From assembly GCF_017872555.1 (NCBI RefSeq), contig NZ_JAEDOX010000004.1, positions 167,380 through 231,379 of the forward strand: a stretch of DNA of 64,000 nt, given 5' to 3'. The notes below the pieces were generated by a model. The model saw only the letters and a program-made list of their open reading frames with translations, had not been told where the DNA came from and did no database searches. This DNA is from Ruegeria sp. HKCCSA071 (GTDB lineage: Bacteria > Pseudomonadota > Alphaproteobacteria > Rhodobacterales > Rhodobacteraceae). Each line of letters starts with the position of its first letter. The stretch's first letter is position 1. The position numbers and the translations under genes are program-made. Below are positions 18,141-28,003 of the stretch, in pieces.

Positions 18141-19412
18141 TCAGGAAATCGCATCAACTGCGTGACGGACGGCGATGCGTGTCTGTTCCAGATCCGCATC
18201 GGTGATCGCCAGCGACGGATAAAGCTTGCCCGGAGACTTAAAGATTCCATGAGCGCGCAGCACCGCATTATAAGTGGCGTTACGCTGTGGATCATCATGG
18301 TTTGCGCTGCGATAGTCACGACATTCGGCGTTGGTGAAATAGATGTCAAACAAAGTCTCGTCACCGCATATCCGATGCGCAATACCCGCTTCATTCAAGG
18401 CGTCGGTCTGAATCTGCTGCAAGTGTTTTCCAATTGCGCGCAAACGCTCGTACGCGCTATCACGCCGCAGAATCTCCATCGTCTTAAGCCCTGCAACCGA
18501 GGCGACCGGATTCCCTGATAGGGTCCCCAACTGCATCAGCCAACCTTCTTCCCCGACCTTCGATTTATCGAAATGCTTCATGATCTCGACGCTGGCACCG
18601 AGCGCAGCCAGAGGGAAGCCACCGCCCGTGATCTTACCCAAAGTGCAGATATCCGGTGTGACCCCGTATCGTTCCTGCGCCCCGCCATAAGCCAGCCGGA
18701 ATCCGGTGACGATCTCATCAAAGATCAGCAACACACCATGTTGATCACACAAGCCTCGAAGGCCTTGCAAATATCCCGGCATTGGCGGAACGATCCGTTG
18801 CAAAGGCTCGGCCATAATCGCGGCAACGTCGTCATTTTCCTCCAGCAAAGCAGCGACGGCTTCCAGATCGTTAAAGGGCGCGATCAGCATCTGCTCGGCC
18901 ACGCTGTCGGGGATACCGGCGCTGTCGGGAACAGCCTGTGGGAAATTGACCCTGCAGCTTGGCGCAAGGCTCATCTGCGCCTCGGCGCTCATACCGTGGT
19001 AACCGCCTTCAAACTTCAGAATCTTGCTGCGCCCGGTATAAGCCCGCGCCAAGCGAATCGCATACATGTCGGCTTCGCCGCCTGACGCGACAAAGCGCAC
19101 CTGCTCGCAGCAGGGAACGGCGTCTATAATGGCCTCGGCCAATTCGATGCCCTTGCTGTTGTTTGCAAAAAACGTCATCCCTTTTGGCAACTGTTCCAAT
19201 ACGGCTTCCATCACCTCGGGGTGGCCATGGCCCAGCAGCATCGGACCCGACCCTATCAGGTAATCGACATATTCGTTGCCGTCCTCGTCCCAGACACGGC
19301 TGCCTTCACCACGGGCGATGATGATGCCCGGATCGAAGTTGCCGAAACCGCCAGCTGGCAGAACCTCTTTTGCGCGTGCTATCCACTCGGACTGTGTCTG
19401 GATCTTCAGCAT
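18141..19412 (-). CDS. Class III aminotransferase / glutamate-1-semialdehyde aminomutase-like
   Basis: The 423-residue PLP enzyme is similar to GSA aminomutase: GNEYVDYLIGSGPMLLGHGH near the N-terminus, VASGGEADMYAIRLARAYTG, GGYHGMSAEAQ, the PLP contact LLIFDEIVTGFRLA, and the Schiff-base lysine in CTLGKITGGGFPLAALG (about residue 260). Haem-type HemL genes sit elsewhere in such genomes, and this copy is last in an operon with dddQ and demethylases, so it probably acts on an amino acid or amine made by that pathway. Start ATG at 19412, one base after the upstream stop. Confidence 0.85.
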   Translation of the reverse strand: MLKIQTQSEWIARAKEVLPAGGFGNFDPGIIIARGEGSRVWDEDGNEYVDYLIGSGPMLLGHGHPEVMEAVLEQLPKGMTFFANNSKGIELAEAIIDAVPCCEQVRFVASGGEADMYAIRLARAYTGRSKILKFEGGYHGMSAEAQMSLAPSCRVNFPQAVPDSAGIPDSVAEQMLIAPFNDLEAVAALLEENDDVAAIMAEPLQRIVPPMPGYLQGLRGLCDQHGVLLIFDEIVTGFRLAYGGAQERYGVTPDICTLGKITGGGFPLAALGASVEIMKHFDKSKVGEEGWLMQLGTLSGNPVASVAGLKTMEILRRDSAYERLRAIGKHLQQIQTDALNEAGIAHRICGDETLFDIYFTNAECRDYRSANHDDPQRNATYNAVLRAHGIFKSPGKLYPSLAITDADLEQTRIAVRHAVDAIS

Positions 19413-19413
19413 C

Positions 19414-20517
19414 TCAATCAATCTCCAAAATCGGGGTGCCAAGAATTTCGAGGTCAGGGGTCACACCTAATCCCGGACCTTCGGGCGGAGCAATCCGGCC
19501 GTTTTCACGGTTTGGTGCATCAGGACACAGACGCGGGGCCACGTACGACGACAAGTCACACGTGTTCATCAGGGAGCTCTTCGGCGTCGACGCCGCAAAG
19601 TGGAGTGAAGCCGCGGTAATAATATCAGACCCCCATGTGCATTCCGCGCAAATCTCGGCGCCCAGATGCACGGTCAGGTCCCGCACACGACGCATTGCCG
19701 ACAATCCGCCGAATTTTGAAAGTTTAAGCGCCACCGCATCCATGCACCCGAGGTCATGCGCACGCATCAGCGAGGCAAGATCAAAGGCACTCTCGTCGAT
19801 TTTCATCGGAAGACCGGTAGCCTGACGGACAGCGGCACAGTCCTCCAGCGTTTTGCAGGGCTGTTCCAACATCACGTCCAGATGTGCCACCGCACGCCCG
19901 GTACGGGTCGCCTGCAATCGCGATGCTCCACAATTCCAGTCACCGTAAACCAACGGCCCGGTTCCCACGGCTTCGCGTACTTTGATCAACCGTTCGGCAT
20001 CCGCCTGCCAATCGCCCTCGACGCCCAGCTTGACCTGAAACTGGCGGATACCGGTTTGAAAAGCGGATTTGGCAATGCGCGCCATCTCGTCCGGTGCAAT
20101 GCAAGTGATTGAATGATAGAGCGGCATATCCGCCTGCGCTCGCCCACCCAACACCGCATAAACCGGCATCCCTGCCGCCTGACCGAACAGGTCCCAAAAC
20201 GCGATATCGACGATCGATTTCGCGTATTGATGCCCTTGCAGAAACCCGTCCAGCTTGCGCATGGGGGCGTCTGCACCAAATGGGGTAATCCTGAGGATTT
20301 CAGGCGCCATCTCAGCAATGGCACCCGGCACCCCATCCGCATAGGCCGGCAGGTAATGCGGGATCGGGCAAACCTCACCCCACCCCCTGTGACCGGTATC
20401 CGTTTCAAGGCTCAGGACATGGGATTTCACAGTGGCGCAGGTCTTGCCTTCAGCCATATGGTAGGTTTCGTGACTTGTCAGATCAACAGACCAGAGCGTT
20501 ATCTTGTTGATTTTCAT
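19414..20517 (-). CDS. Enolase-superfamily (MR/MLE) enzyme, possible betaine epimerase
   Basis: The 367-residue protein has an N-terminal capping domain (GWGEVCPIPHYLPAYADG) and a barrel with the catalytic lysine FQVKLG, three metal ligands (Asp in YGDWN, Glu in MLEQPC, Asp/Glu in KIDES), and a second lysine in VALKLSKFGG. Lys/Lys pairs are used for racemisation, epimerisation or syn-elimination. The general layout, and the WGSDIITAA segment, recall the 4-hydroxyproline betaine 2-epimerase group. Substrate assignment is inference only. The start overlaps the previous gene by four bases (ATGA). Confidence 0.7.
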   Translation of the reverse strand: MKINKITLWSVDLTSHETYHMAEGKTCATVKSHVLSLETDTGHRGWGEVCPIPHYLPAYADGVPGAIAEMAPEILRITPFGADAPMRKLDGFLQGHQYAKSIVDIAFWDLFGQAAGMPVYAVLGGRAQADMPLYHSITCIAPDEMARIAKSAFQTGIRQFQVKLGVEGDWQADAERLIKVREAVGTGPLVYGDWNCGASRLQATRTGRAVAHLDVMLEQPCKTLEDCAAVRQATGLPMKIDESAFDLASLMRAHDLGCMDAVALKLSKFGGLSAMRRVRDLTVHLGAEICAECTWGSDIITAASLHFAASTPKSSLMNTCDLSSYVAPRLCPDAPNRENGRIAPPEGPGLGVTPDLEILGTPILEID

Positions 20518-21620
20518 TCATATACCCCCACCGGATCGCCCAGCGCGCTTTCATCTGGGTGCACTCCAAGCCCCGGCATTTCGGGTAAATGCAGGTGACC
20601 ATCAACATTCCGGGGCCCACGCCCCCCGGCAATATCGACCGTGATCATGTCCTGACAGGCCCATACGGCAAGGCAGTTTTCATCCGGGATGGTCGCGGCC
20701 AGATGCAATGCTTCGGTATCGGCTAGAACCGTACCGCCTGTGGCCATTACAAACATGTCTATCCCATGGGCCAGCGCGATATCCCGCAAGCGTGCAGCCT
20801 TGGTCAGCCCGCCGACGCGGTTCAACTTGATTCCGAAAATCTGAGCCAGACCATCGCGGGCGATACGGGCCGCATCCTGCAAAGTCACAAGGCTTTCGTC
20901 CACTGAAACGGGTGACGGGTGAAGCCCCGAGATTGCAGCAATGTCATCCAGCGTCTCACAAGGTTGTTCGAACATGACATTCAGGTCCGCGCAGGTGCTC
21001 ATCACACGCAACGCTTGCTGACGCGTCCAGCCACGATTGACATCGTAAAGAACGATTTCCCCGGGTCGCCGAATACTCTCGACATCGCGAACACGCGCGA
21101 TGTCCCGTTCAACGTCACCACCGATCTTCACGGAATGGGCGATGTAGCCCCGCTGGCGGTAACGCTCTATGACCGCGCGCGTTTCGTCTACAGTTTTCGC
21201 CCCGACCGAGGACGCAATCGGGCGCGGTGTCCGCGATCCACCCCCCATCAGATCGGCAATCGGCACGCCGGCCGCCTGACCCGCGATATCCCAGCAGGCC
21301 ATATCAATTGGGCTTTTGGCGTAAAGGTGCCCGGGCAAGGCAAGATCCATCGCCCGTTCCACATCCAGAACCCGCCGCGGATCAAGGCCCAGAATGAACG
21401 GCGCCATCGTTTCAATCCCGGCGCGGATACCCGGACCATGCGCCGGCACATAGGTATGGCCCCATGGCGTCCCTTCACCCCAGCCAACAAACCCCGCATC
21501 GGTTTCGATTTTCACGACTGTCGCGTCAAGCGTTTCGAATTTCAGTCGCCCACCAGACAACCAATATGGATGCTCCAGTGGGAGGTCGATGTGATATACT
21601 GTGATAGCCTTGATCTTCAT
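20514..21620 (-). CDS. Enolase-superfamily enzyme, cis-3-hydroxyproline dehydratase-like
   Basis: The 368-residue protein starts with [20 protein letters not shown] and has [19 protein letters not shown] in the capping domain. The barrel shows Lys in HSVKIGGD, Asp in LYDVNRGW, Glu in FEQPC, Asp/Glu in SVDES and Lys in IKLNRVGGL. From memory this pattern is closest to cis-3-hydroxy-L-proline dehydratases of marine alphaproteobacteria; a database search would be needed to settle it. It overlaps dddQ upstream and the second MR/MLE gene downstream by four bases each, so the block is one transcript. Confidence 0.7.
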   Translation of the reverse strand: MKIKAITVYHIDLPLEHPYWLSGGRLKFETLDATVVKIETDAGFVGWGEGTPWGHTYVPAHGPGIRAGIETMAPFILGLDPRRVLDVERAMDLALPGHLYAKSPIDMACWDIAGQAAGVPIADLMGGGSRTPRPIASSVGAKTVDETRAVIERYRQRGYIAHSVKIGGDVERDIARVRDVESIRRPGEIVLYDVNRGWTRQQALRVMSTCADLNVMFEQPCETLDDIAAISGLHPSPVSVDESLVTLQDAARIARDGLAQIFGIKLNRVGGLTKAARLRDIALAHGIDMFVMATGGTVLADTEALHLAATIPDENCLAVWACQDMITVDIAGGRGPRNVDGHLHLPEMPGLGVHPDESALGDPVGVYE

Positions 21621-22195
21621 GCGATATCCATCCGGGGCAGATCACCCATGCCTTCACCGCGCCACAGAACATAAGTCAGGATCGGCTGATCTGTGGTGAC
21701 CATGGCATGACTTTGCCGACTTGCGTGCAAGCGTGTTTGATTGGCACCAACATATGTTTCGTCCCCATCGACCTTGAACAACGCACCTCCGCCAAGAACG
21801 AGGTAGAGTTCTTCGGCCTGATGGCTGTGCCAATCGTAGTTCAGGCTAGCCCCCCAATACGCGATGTAGCCACGCAGCAGGGTCGAGTGAAAATGTCCGG
21901 TTGGACCGAACAGCTCATAATAGCCGTATCGGTTCAGGAAATCCGCACCAACTTCGTTTTCGGTGTAGGTGTGTTTCCAATGTGCCAGATGCGCAGTCGC
22001 TTTGACCGCCGCGATCAGGTCGCGGGTTGGCACGTCTTCAACTAGATCAAATGCTGCCACCAATCTCGTTGCGGGAATGGGTGCGGGATCCAACCCCGTC
22101 TGGCTCAGATCACCCGGCCATTGCGCGAACGCAGACAGATCAGGATGCGCATGGTGCATTTGCCGGGCAGCTTCGAGAACATCGTCCAGCTTCAT
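21617..22195 (-). CDS. dddQ: DMSP lyase DddQ
   Basis: DddQ is a small cupin that splits dimethylsulfoniopropionate to dimethyl sulfide and acrylate. The 192-residue protein has its diagnostic C-terminal cupin ([20 protein letters not shown]) with candidate metal ligands His125, Glu129, Tyr131 and His163, and catalytic-site Tyr120. These numbers are those I recall from the characterised Ruegeria lacuscaerulensis enzyme. [18 protein letters not shown] in the middle is also typical. Unusually, it is embedded, with four-base overlaps on both sides, among demethylase and enolase-superfamily genes rather than next to acrylate-handling genes such as acuI or acuK. Confidence 0.9.
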   Translation of the reverse strand: MKLDDVLEAARQMHHAHPDLSAFAQWPGDLSQTGLDPAPIPATRLVAAFDLVEDVPTRDLIAAVKATAHLAHWKHTYTENEVGADFLNRYGYYELFGPTGHFHSTLLRGYIAYWGASLNYDWHSHQAEELYLVLGGGALFKVDGDETYVGANQTRLHASRQSHAMVTTDQPILTYVLWRGEGMGDLPRMDIA

Positions 22196-23274
22196 GGCAT
22201 CACCACGATGTTGCCAGTGTGCTCTTTGGCGATGAACGCGGCTTGTGCTTCTCGGAGCTCCTCCAGCGGGTATGTCGCGGCAAGCGCTGGCTTGATCTCA
22301 CCAGCCTCGATGTATGTTACGAGGTTCTTCATGACCTGAGGGTCAATGACGGTCGAACCGGTGAAGGTCAGGTCGCGCAGGTAGAATGTACGCAGATCAA
22401 GTTCGACGATCGGACCTGCAATTGCGCCCGAACAGGTATAACGGCCACCCCGTTCCAATATGTCGATCAGGTTCGGCCAGTATGGCCCGCCTACGACATC
22501 AGCAACCACACTGATCTTTTCCGCGCTCAGCGCCTTGCGCAGGTTCGCAGGTGCGCGTGGCAGAATGACATCGGGGTCAAGTCTGGCCACGTCCGCGTGT
22601 TTGGATTCGGATGCCATCGCGATCACCCGTGCGCCGCGCCGTTTGGCCAGTTGCACAAGCGCGCCGCCCACACCGCCGGAAGCACCTGGAACCAAAACCG
22701 TATCCTCGCCGGTCACATTGGCACGGGTCAACATGCCTTCGGCGGTGGAGTAAGAGCAGGAAAAAGTTGCCAGTTCAGCATCCGTCAGGTCCGAGGTGAT
22801 TGCCACAGCATTCACCGCCAGAGTTGTCGCGTATTCGGCAAAACCGCCATCCCGTTCCGAGCCGAAATAGCCAGTCTTGTCCATATTGTCGGGTTCCACC
22901 GGATCGCGCAACCAGCCATCCGTGATGACACGCTCGCCGATACGCCCACGATCAACGCCTTCGCCGACGGCAACGATATATCCGCAGATATCGGCCCCTT
23001 GAATTCGCGGGAAGGTGATCGGATTACCGCCCCAGGTGGGATCATCTTCACCAACCTGTTCAAACGCGCCACCGGTTGTTGCGGCTGTGACCGTCTTGGA
23101 GTACCAACCCGACCGTGTGTTGACGTCCGTATTGTTCAGCCCACATGCCGCAACCTTGATCAGCACTTCGCCTTCCGCAGGTTCAGGGCGCGGCCAGTTA
23201 TCGTGCCGAACTATCTGCTCTAACCCTCCGTGGCCCATCGTGACCATGGCTTTCATTGTGGCGGGCAGGCTCAT
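22192..23274 (-). CDS. Zinc-independent MDR (quinone-oxidoreductase-like) dehydrogenase
   Basis: The 360-residue protein has the MDR N-terminal GroES-like domain ([40 protein letters not shown]) and a Rossmann domain with [20 protein letters not shown]. The catalytic-zinc cysteine/histidine set of alcohol dehydrogenases is absent, as in quinone and enoyl reductases. In a DMSP context an AcuI-like acrylyl-CoA reductase would be tempting, but its insert near residues 65-75 and its sequence do not look like AcuI. It overlaps dddQ and the demethylase genes by ATGA junctions. Confidence 0.8.
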   Translation of the reverse strand: MSLPATMKAMVTMGHGGLEQIVRHDNWPRPEPAEGEVLIKVAACGLNNTDVNTRSGWYSKTVTAATTGGAFEQVGEDDPTWGGNPITFPRIQGADICGYIVAVGEGVDRGRIGERVITDGWLRDPVEPDNMDKTGYFGSERDGGFAEYATTLAVNAVAITSDLTDAELATFSCSYSTAEGMLTRANVTGEDTVLVPGASGGVGGALVQLAKRRGARVIAMASESKHADVARLDPDVILPRAPANLRKALSAEKISVVADVVGGPYWPNLIDILERGGRYTCSGAIAGPIVELDLRTFYLRDLTFTGSTVIDPQVMKNLVTYIEAGEIKPALAATYPLEELREAQAAFIAKEHTGNIVVMP

Positions 23275-25727
23275 CAGGCGGTCTCCACTAATGCGTCTGT
23301 GCGGGGCAGCAGGCTGTCGGGATCGTAGGCGGGCTCATCCAGTACTCGGGCCGGACGCGGCTTGCCGTGAATCACGACCTCCAATTCGGTTCCCGCTTTT
23401 GCTGCTTGGGGTTTGATGTATGCAAAGGCCAATATCTTACCGACCGTGTGGCCGAATGCGACCGAAGCCGTCGAGCCTATGACACGCCCGTCCAGCATCA
23501 CCGCCTCGCCTCCATGGCCGTCAATTTCGCCATCCGGCTCGATTTGCAGATAGGCACATATCCATGGCAAATCGGTGTTCAACGTCTTGTCCTTGCCCAG
23601 GTAATCCTTGTCCGTACGGGCAAAGCGCAGCACGCCAGCCTCGGCCAGAGTGACCTCGTTGGTCAGCTCACCTGCCCCTTTGAAGCCCTTCTCCATCCGC
23701 ATCACGTTCATGGCGAAACTGCCATAGTCCGCGATGCCGTACTCCTCGCCTGCAGCCCATAGCGCATTGTAGACATCAAGGCAGGCAGCGTTAGGCATAT
23801 GCAGTTCCCAACCCAGTTCGCCCGCATAAGACATGCGAAACGCCCAGAGTTTATGACCGGCAATCGTGACCTCCTGCGCTGACAGCCAGCGGAAACCGGC
23901 ATTGCTCAGATCGGTATCCGTACAGCGCGCCAGAACTTCGCGTGATCGGGGACCGTTCAGCGACAAGGCCGACCAATCAGAAGACAGCGCGGTGATTTGC
24001 ACAACTTCACCCTTGCGCTGATGTGCCAGGTGATCAAGCAAGCGCTGTTCGAAGAACGCCGCACAGACCAGATAGAAGTGGTCTTCGGCGATGCGGACAA
24101 TCGTAGTCTCCAACTCAATCCGGCCACGACGGTTCAACATATGGGTCAGCGTGATCGAGCCAACTTTTTGTGGCATCCTGTTAGCAGTCAACCGATCCAA
24201 CAGGGTATAGGCATCGGGCCCCGATACTTCGACTTTGGTGAAGGCGGTGACATCCATGATGCCGACACGTTCGCGCACTGCCTTGACCTCGGCCGCGACC
24301 ATGTCGTCGGCAGGGGTGCGGCGGAAGGAATAGTGATCGCGCTGTTCCACGCCGTCCCGGGCGAACCAGCGGGGGCGTTCGAAGCCATAGACCTCTTCAT
24401 GTACCGCGCCTTTAGACTTCAGCAACTCAAACAGTGGCGACGGCTTGATCGGACGCCCTGCAAGCCGATTGAAGTGTGGAAACGGGATTTCGTGCCGCAA
24501 GCAGTAATCTTCTTCCGCCTTGATCACTTGCCAGTCTTTGGTGGCATAGCTGCCAAAGCGGCGCGGATCGAAATCCCGCATCGAGATATCGGCAGCCCCA
24601 TGCACCATCCAGCGCGCCAGTTCTCGGGTCAGACCCGGGCCCCAGCCGATCCCGATCTGCGTCCCGCAACAGCACCAGTAATTCCGCACACCCGGCGCAG
24701 GACCGATCAGGGGGTTGCCGTCCGGCGGGTGCGAAATCGCCCCATGCACATCGCGCTGAATGCCCAGCTCGGCAAAGATCGGCATCCGGTTCAGGCTTTC
24801 CTCAAGCCATGGCATTACCCGGTCATAATCCGCGTCGAACAACCAGTTCTCATACTCCCAAGGGCAGTGATCATGCCAGACCGAGTTCGGATTCGCTTTC
24901 TCGTATATTCCGATCAGGCCACGCTTCTGCTCCATCCGGATATAACCCGAGACTTTGCGGTCATCGCGGATCACCGGCAGTTCTTTGTCCAGATTCTGGA
25001 ATTCCGGCACCGGCTCGGTCACGAAATAATGGTGCGTCATTGACGTCATCGGCAGTTGCAGCCCGGACCATTCGCCCATCTGGCGCGCGTAGGTGCCGCC
25101 CGCGTTCACCACATGCTCGCAGCTGATGGCGCCCCGTTCGGTCTCAACAATCCATTCGCCGCTTGCGCCCTGCGTGATGTTCGTCGCCCGGCAGCTGCGG
25201 AAAATGCGCACGCCCTTCTGGCGTGCCCCGGCGGCCATCGCCATGGTCACGTTGGTCGGGTCCACATGGCCGTCATCGGGCGTGTGCAGCGCGCCCAGAA
25301 CACCCTCGAGGTTATAAAACGGATGCAGTTCGGCCACCTTCTCGGGGCCGACAAGCTCGATATTGAAGCCCAGCGACCGACCAACCGACAAGGTGTGGCG
25401 CAGCCAGTCCATCTCATCCTCGGTATAAGCAAGGCGGAACGAGCCACAGCCATGCCACGTGACAGGCTGACCTGTCTCGGCCTCCAGCAGGCCGGAATAC
25501 AAGCCGATGTTGTAATCGACGCATTTGCCCAGACCAAAGCTTGAGGTTGAATGCGTAATCTGCCCCGCCGCATGCCATGTACTGCCACTGGTCAGCTCGG
25601 CCTTTTCCAGCAGAACGGTCTCTTCGCCCCAGCCTTCATGGGCCAGATGGTAGGCCAGACCAACGCCCATGACGCCGCCTCCGACGATGACCACACGTGC
25701 GTGTGACGGCAGTTCATTCCCGGACAT
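23274..25727 (-). CDS. FAD-dependent/GcvT fusion N-demethylase (dimethylglycine dehydrogenase-like)
   Basis: The 817-residue protein is a fusion of an N-terminal FAD oxidoreductase (ARVVIVGGGVMGVGLAYHLA) and a C-terminal GCV_T/aminomethyltransferase domain from about residue 430 (GLSSDWSALSLNGPRSREVL-like region, MSYAGELGWELHMP). The motif SGSTWHAAG carries the His to which FAD is covalently bound in dimethylglycine and sarcosine dehydrogenases. Such enzymes strip an N-methyl group and pass it to tetrahydrofolate. It is first in the dddQ operon and faces the RpiR gene, 68 bases away. Confidence 0.88.
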   Translation of the reverse strand: MSGNELPSHARVVIVGGGVMGVGLAYHLAHEGWGEETVLLEKAELTSGSTWHAAGQITHSTSSFGLGKCVDYNIGLYSGLLEAETGQPVTWHGCGSFRLAYTEDEMDWLRHTLSVGRSLGFNIELVGPEKVAELHPFYNLEGVLGALHTPDDGHVDPTNVTMAMAAGARQKGVRIFRSCRATNITQGASGEWIVETERGAISCEHVVNAGGTYARQMGEWSGLQLPMTSMTHHYFVTEPVPEFQNLDKELPVIRDDRKVSGYIRMEQKRGLIGIYEKANPNSVWHDHCPWEYENWLFDADYDRVMPWLEESLNRMPIFAELGIQRDVHGAISHPPDGNPLIGPAPGVRNYWCCCGTQIGIGWGPGLTRELARWMVHGAADISMRDFDPRRFGSYATKDWQVIKAEEDYCLRHEIPFPHFNRLAGRPIKPSPLFELLKSKGAVHEEVYGFERPRWFARDGVEQRDHYSFRRTPADDMVAAEVKAVRERVGIMDVTAFTKVEVSGPDAYTLLDRLTANRMPQKVGSITLTHMLNRRGRIELETTIVRIAEDHFYLVCAAFFEQRLLDHLAHQRKGEVVQITALSSDWSALSLNGPRSREVLARCTDTDLSNAGFRWLSAQEVTIAGHKLWAFRMSYAGELGWELHMPNAACLDVYNALWAAGEEYGIADYGSFAMNVMRMEKGFKGAGELTNEVTLAEAGVLRFARTDKDYLGKDKTLNTDLPWICAYLQIEPDGEIDGHGGEAVMLDGRVIGSTASVAFGHTVGKILAFAYIKPQAAKAGTELEVVIHGKPRPARVLDEPAYDPDSLLPRTDALVETA

Positions 25728-25774
25728 GATTTTTCCTCTTCCCGAGTCGCTTTTCTGCTCGACAGGCTAATTCC

Positions 25775-25812
25775 ACATTTGTACCATCGTCAATCATGAA
25801 TGAAACAAATGT
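25775..25812. promoter_or_regulatory. Inverted repeat in the divergent promoter, probable RpiR operator
   Basis: ACATTTGTACCAT at 25775-25787 faces ATGAAACAAATGT at 25800-25812: 13-base arms with two mismatches, including a perfect 8-base core (ACATTTGT/ACAAATGT). It covers the RpiR start codon and the shared 68-base control region of the two divergent operons, as expected for an autoregulator site. Confidence 0.6.
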
Positions 25813-26683
25813 ATCATCAACTGTTCTGGACCGTCTGACCGAAGAGTGGGACGCCCTGACCCCTGAGGCGCAGAAAGCCGCGCGTTACGTTCTGGAAAAC
25901 CCTACGGATGTAGGGGTTTCAACCGTGCGCGAAATCGCCGAGGCGGCAAAGGTCAAGCCCAACACATTCGTGCGCATGGCGCGGCAAGTGGGGTTTGAAG
26001 GGTACGAGGATTTTCGCGAACCCTTTCGTGACGCGATCCGAAAAGGGCGCGTGTCGTTTCCAGACCGCGCCAGATGGCTTCAGGACATCGGCAAATCCGG
26101 TGAATTGGGCGGGCTGTATGCCGATATGATCGGTGCCGCGATCCGGAATATCGAGGAAACATTTGCAGGGATCGACGCGACGCGCCTTAAATCTGCTGCC
26201 GAAGTCATCTGGAATTCTCGCCAGATTTTCACACTCGGCGTAGGCGTCAACAACTCCAACGCGCGCAACTTTACCTATCTGGCTTCGACCGGGATGAAGC
26301 AGTTTCATGCAATCCCCCGCCCCGGTTCAACCCCGGTAGACGATCTGGCCTGGGCCGATGAGCAGGACGTGCTGATTGCGATCACCTGTCATCCCTACCG
26401 TACGGAAGTGATCGAGGCGGTCAAACTGGCACGTCAGCAGGGCCTGACTGTCATAGGTATCTCGGACAGTCCGGCCAGCCCTGTGATCCGGAACGCCCAT
26501 CACGGGTTTGTCGTCGCAGCAGATACCCCGCAGTTTTTCCCGTCATCCGTTTCGACCATCGCGCTGCTGGAAACGCTGCTGTCTTTCGTGATCGCGGTAT
26601 CCAGCGACGAGATCGTCGAACGAGTCGAACGTTTCCATCGTCGTCGCCATCAGCTTGGCATCTATGCGGAGGAACCCGAATGA
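25796..26683 (+). CDS. MurR/RpiR-family transcriptional regulator
   Basis: The 295-residue protein has the RpiR N-terminal helix-turn-helix (EAQKAARYVLENPTDVGVST, EIAEAAKVKPNTFVRMAR) and a C-terminal SIS domain from about residue 125 (SRQIFTLGVGVNNSNARNFT, VLIAITCHPYRTEVIEAVKL). SIS domains bind sugar phosphates or other effectors. It lies divergent to the demethylase-dddQ operon and overlaps the Rieske oxygenase start as ATGA, so it probably controls both. Start ATG at 25796 lies within a candidate operator. Confidence 0.93.
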   Translation: MNETNVSSTVLDRLTEEWDALTPEAQKAARYVLENPTDVGVSTVREIAEAAKVKPNTFVRMARQVGFEGYEDFREPFRDAIRKGRVSFPDRARWLQDIGKSGELGGLYADMIGAAIRNIEETFAGIDATRLKSAAEVIWNSRQIFTLGVGVNNSNARNFTYLASTGMKQFHAIPRPGSTPVDDLAWADEQDVLIAITCHPYRTEVIEAVKLARQQGLTVIGISDSPASPVIRNAHHGFVVAADTPQFFPSSVSTIALLETLLSFVIAVSSDEIVERVERFHRRRHQLGIYAEEPE

Positions 26684-27768
26684 ACGTACCGCTGACCCAC
26701 TCACTGGATGCGCGATATTATACCGACCCCGCCATTTTCGAGAAGGAGATGAAGGGGCTTTTGGCCCGAACATGGCAATTCGCAGGCCATGTCGTGCAGG
26801 TTCGGGAAACAGGGGATTACTTTGCTTTTGAGATCGCCGGGCAAAACCTGTTCTGCATTCGCGGGCGCGATGGCGAAATTCGCACTTTCTATAACGTCTG
26901 CCAGCACCGTGCGCATGAAATGGTCTCGGGCGCAGGAAACACCCGCGTCGTCGTCTGCCCTTACCACGCGTGGACCTACGAGTTGTCCGGCCAGCTGCGC
27001 GCAGGTCCAAATATCAAGTCCGTCCCCGGATTTGACCGCAGTGCAATCTGCCTGACGGCGGTCCGGACCGAAATCTTCAATGGATTCATCTTCGTCAATC
27101 TCGACGACAACGCAGCCCCGATGGATGACTGGTATCCCGGAGTGCAGCAGGAAATCCGTACATTTGTCCCGCATGTCGACGAGCTTGAGCCGCTGGAATG
27201 GGTTGAGATCCCCGAACACTGCAACTGGAAGGTCAGCGTCGAGAATTACTCGGAGTGTTATCACTGTCCGACCAACCACCCGACATTCGCTGCAGGTGTC
27301 GTCAAGCCCGAAACCTACGACATCCAACCCGATGCAGGCGGCGGTTTCGTGCTGCGCCACACGACCGAATGTCAGAGTCTCGACAAGATGACCTACCCTA
27401 TCGACCTGTCAGTGCCTCATGCGGGCGATTACCAGTCTTGGTTCCTGTGGCCGATGTTTTCGTTCCAGTGCTATCCGGGCAATGTGCTGAACACATATCA
27501 CTGGCGCGCAAGTGACACGGATCACTGCACCGTCTGGCGCGGTTGGTACACCGAAGGTGGTTCGGAAAGCGCGGTGATCAGGCAATTGGCCGTTCAGGAC
27601 AGGGAAACAACGGTCGAAGAAGACATCCGGCTTGTGGAATCCGTGCATCGCGGCCTCAGATCCCGTGGTTACCGCCCCGGCCCGCTGGTGCTGGATCCGG
27701 GCTGCGGTGTGATGTCCGAACACTCAATCGCCAAGTTGCAACAATGGATGCGCGAGGCCGTGGAATGA
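26680..27768 (+). CDS. Rieske non-haem iron oxygenase, betaine/carnitine demethylase type
   Basis: The 362-residue alpha subunit has an N-terminal Rieske [2Fe-2S] domain (Cys74-x-His76, Cys93-x2-His96 in NVCQHRAHE and VVCPYHAW) and a C-terminal mononuclear iron site with His195 and His200 in ENYSECYHCPTNH. The pattern fits the GbcA/CntA group, which oxidatively removes N-methyl groups or cleaves trimethylammonium compounds. A reductase partner is not encoded in the window, so it must be supplied elsewhere. It is coupled to the RpiR regulator. Confidence 0.9.
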   Translation: MNVPLTHSLDARYYTDPAIFEKEMKGLLARTWQFAGHVVQVRETGDYFAFEIAGQNLFCIRGRDGEIRTFYNVCQHRAHEMVSGAGNTRVVVCPYHAWTYELSGQLRAGPNIKSVPGFDRSAICLTAVRTEIFNGFIFVNLDDNAAPMDDWYPGVQQEIRTFVPHVDELEPLEWVEIPEHCNWKVSVENYSECYHCPTNHPTFAAGVVKPETYDIQPDAGGGFVLRHTTECQSLDKMTYPIDLSVPHAGDYQSWFLWPMFSFQCYPGNVLNTYHWRASDTDHCTVWRGWYTEGGSESAVIRQLAVQDRETTVEEDIRLVESVHRGLRSRGYRPGPLVLDPGCGVMSEHSIAKLQQWMREAVE

Positions 27769-27917
27769 AACCCACCCCAGGCAGACACAACCTGTTTGCC
27801 CTGCCCTTGAGCGGGTAGATCAACCACGCTGATCCCCAAGGAATGGCACCCTTGCGAAACCGACCGGTTCTTGCCCAAAGCACTTGGGTATATCGACATA
27901 GTGGACATGCCGGACCG

Positions 27918-27933
27918 GGTATACATGTACACC
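27918..27933. promoter_or_regulatory. 16-base palindrome upstream of the CMD-family gene
   Basis: GGTATACATGTACACC is palindromic in seven of eight base pairs, centred on ACATGT, 70 bases before the start of the next gene. The 235-base gap after the Rieske gene has no credible gene, so this may be an operator of a separate promoter. Confidence 0.35.
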
Positions 27934-28003
27934 ACCGGATGAAATCACACTACGATCCCGCATACAAACACCGCCTGACACGCTGTAAAATCGGAGACCC
28001 GCA

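Noticed and set aside
22192..23274. MDR gene as AcuI acrylyl-CoA reductase
   Set aside because: The family is right but the sequence and insertion pattern are not what I recall for AcuI; neighbouring to dddQ alone is not enough.
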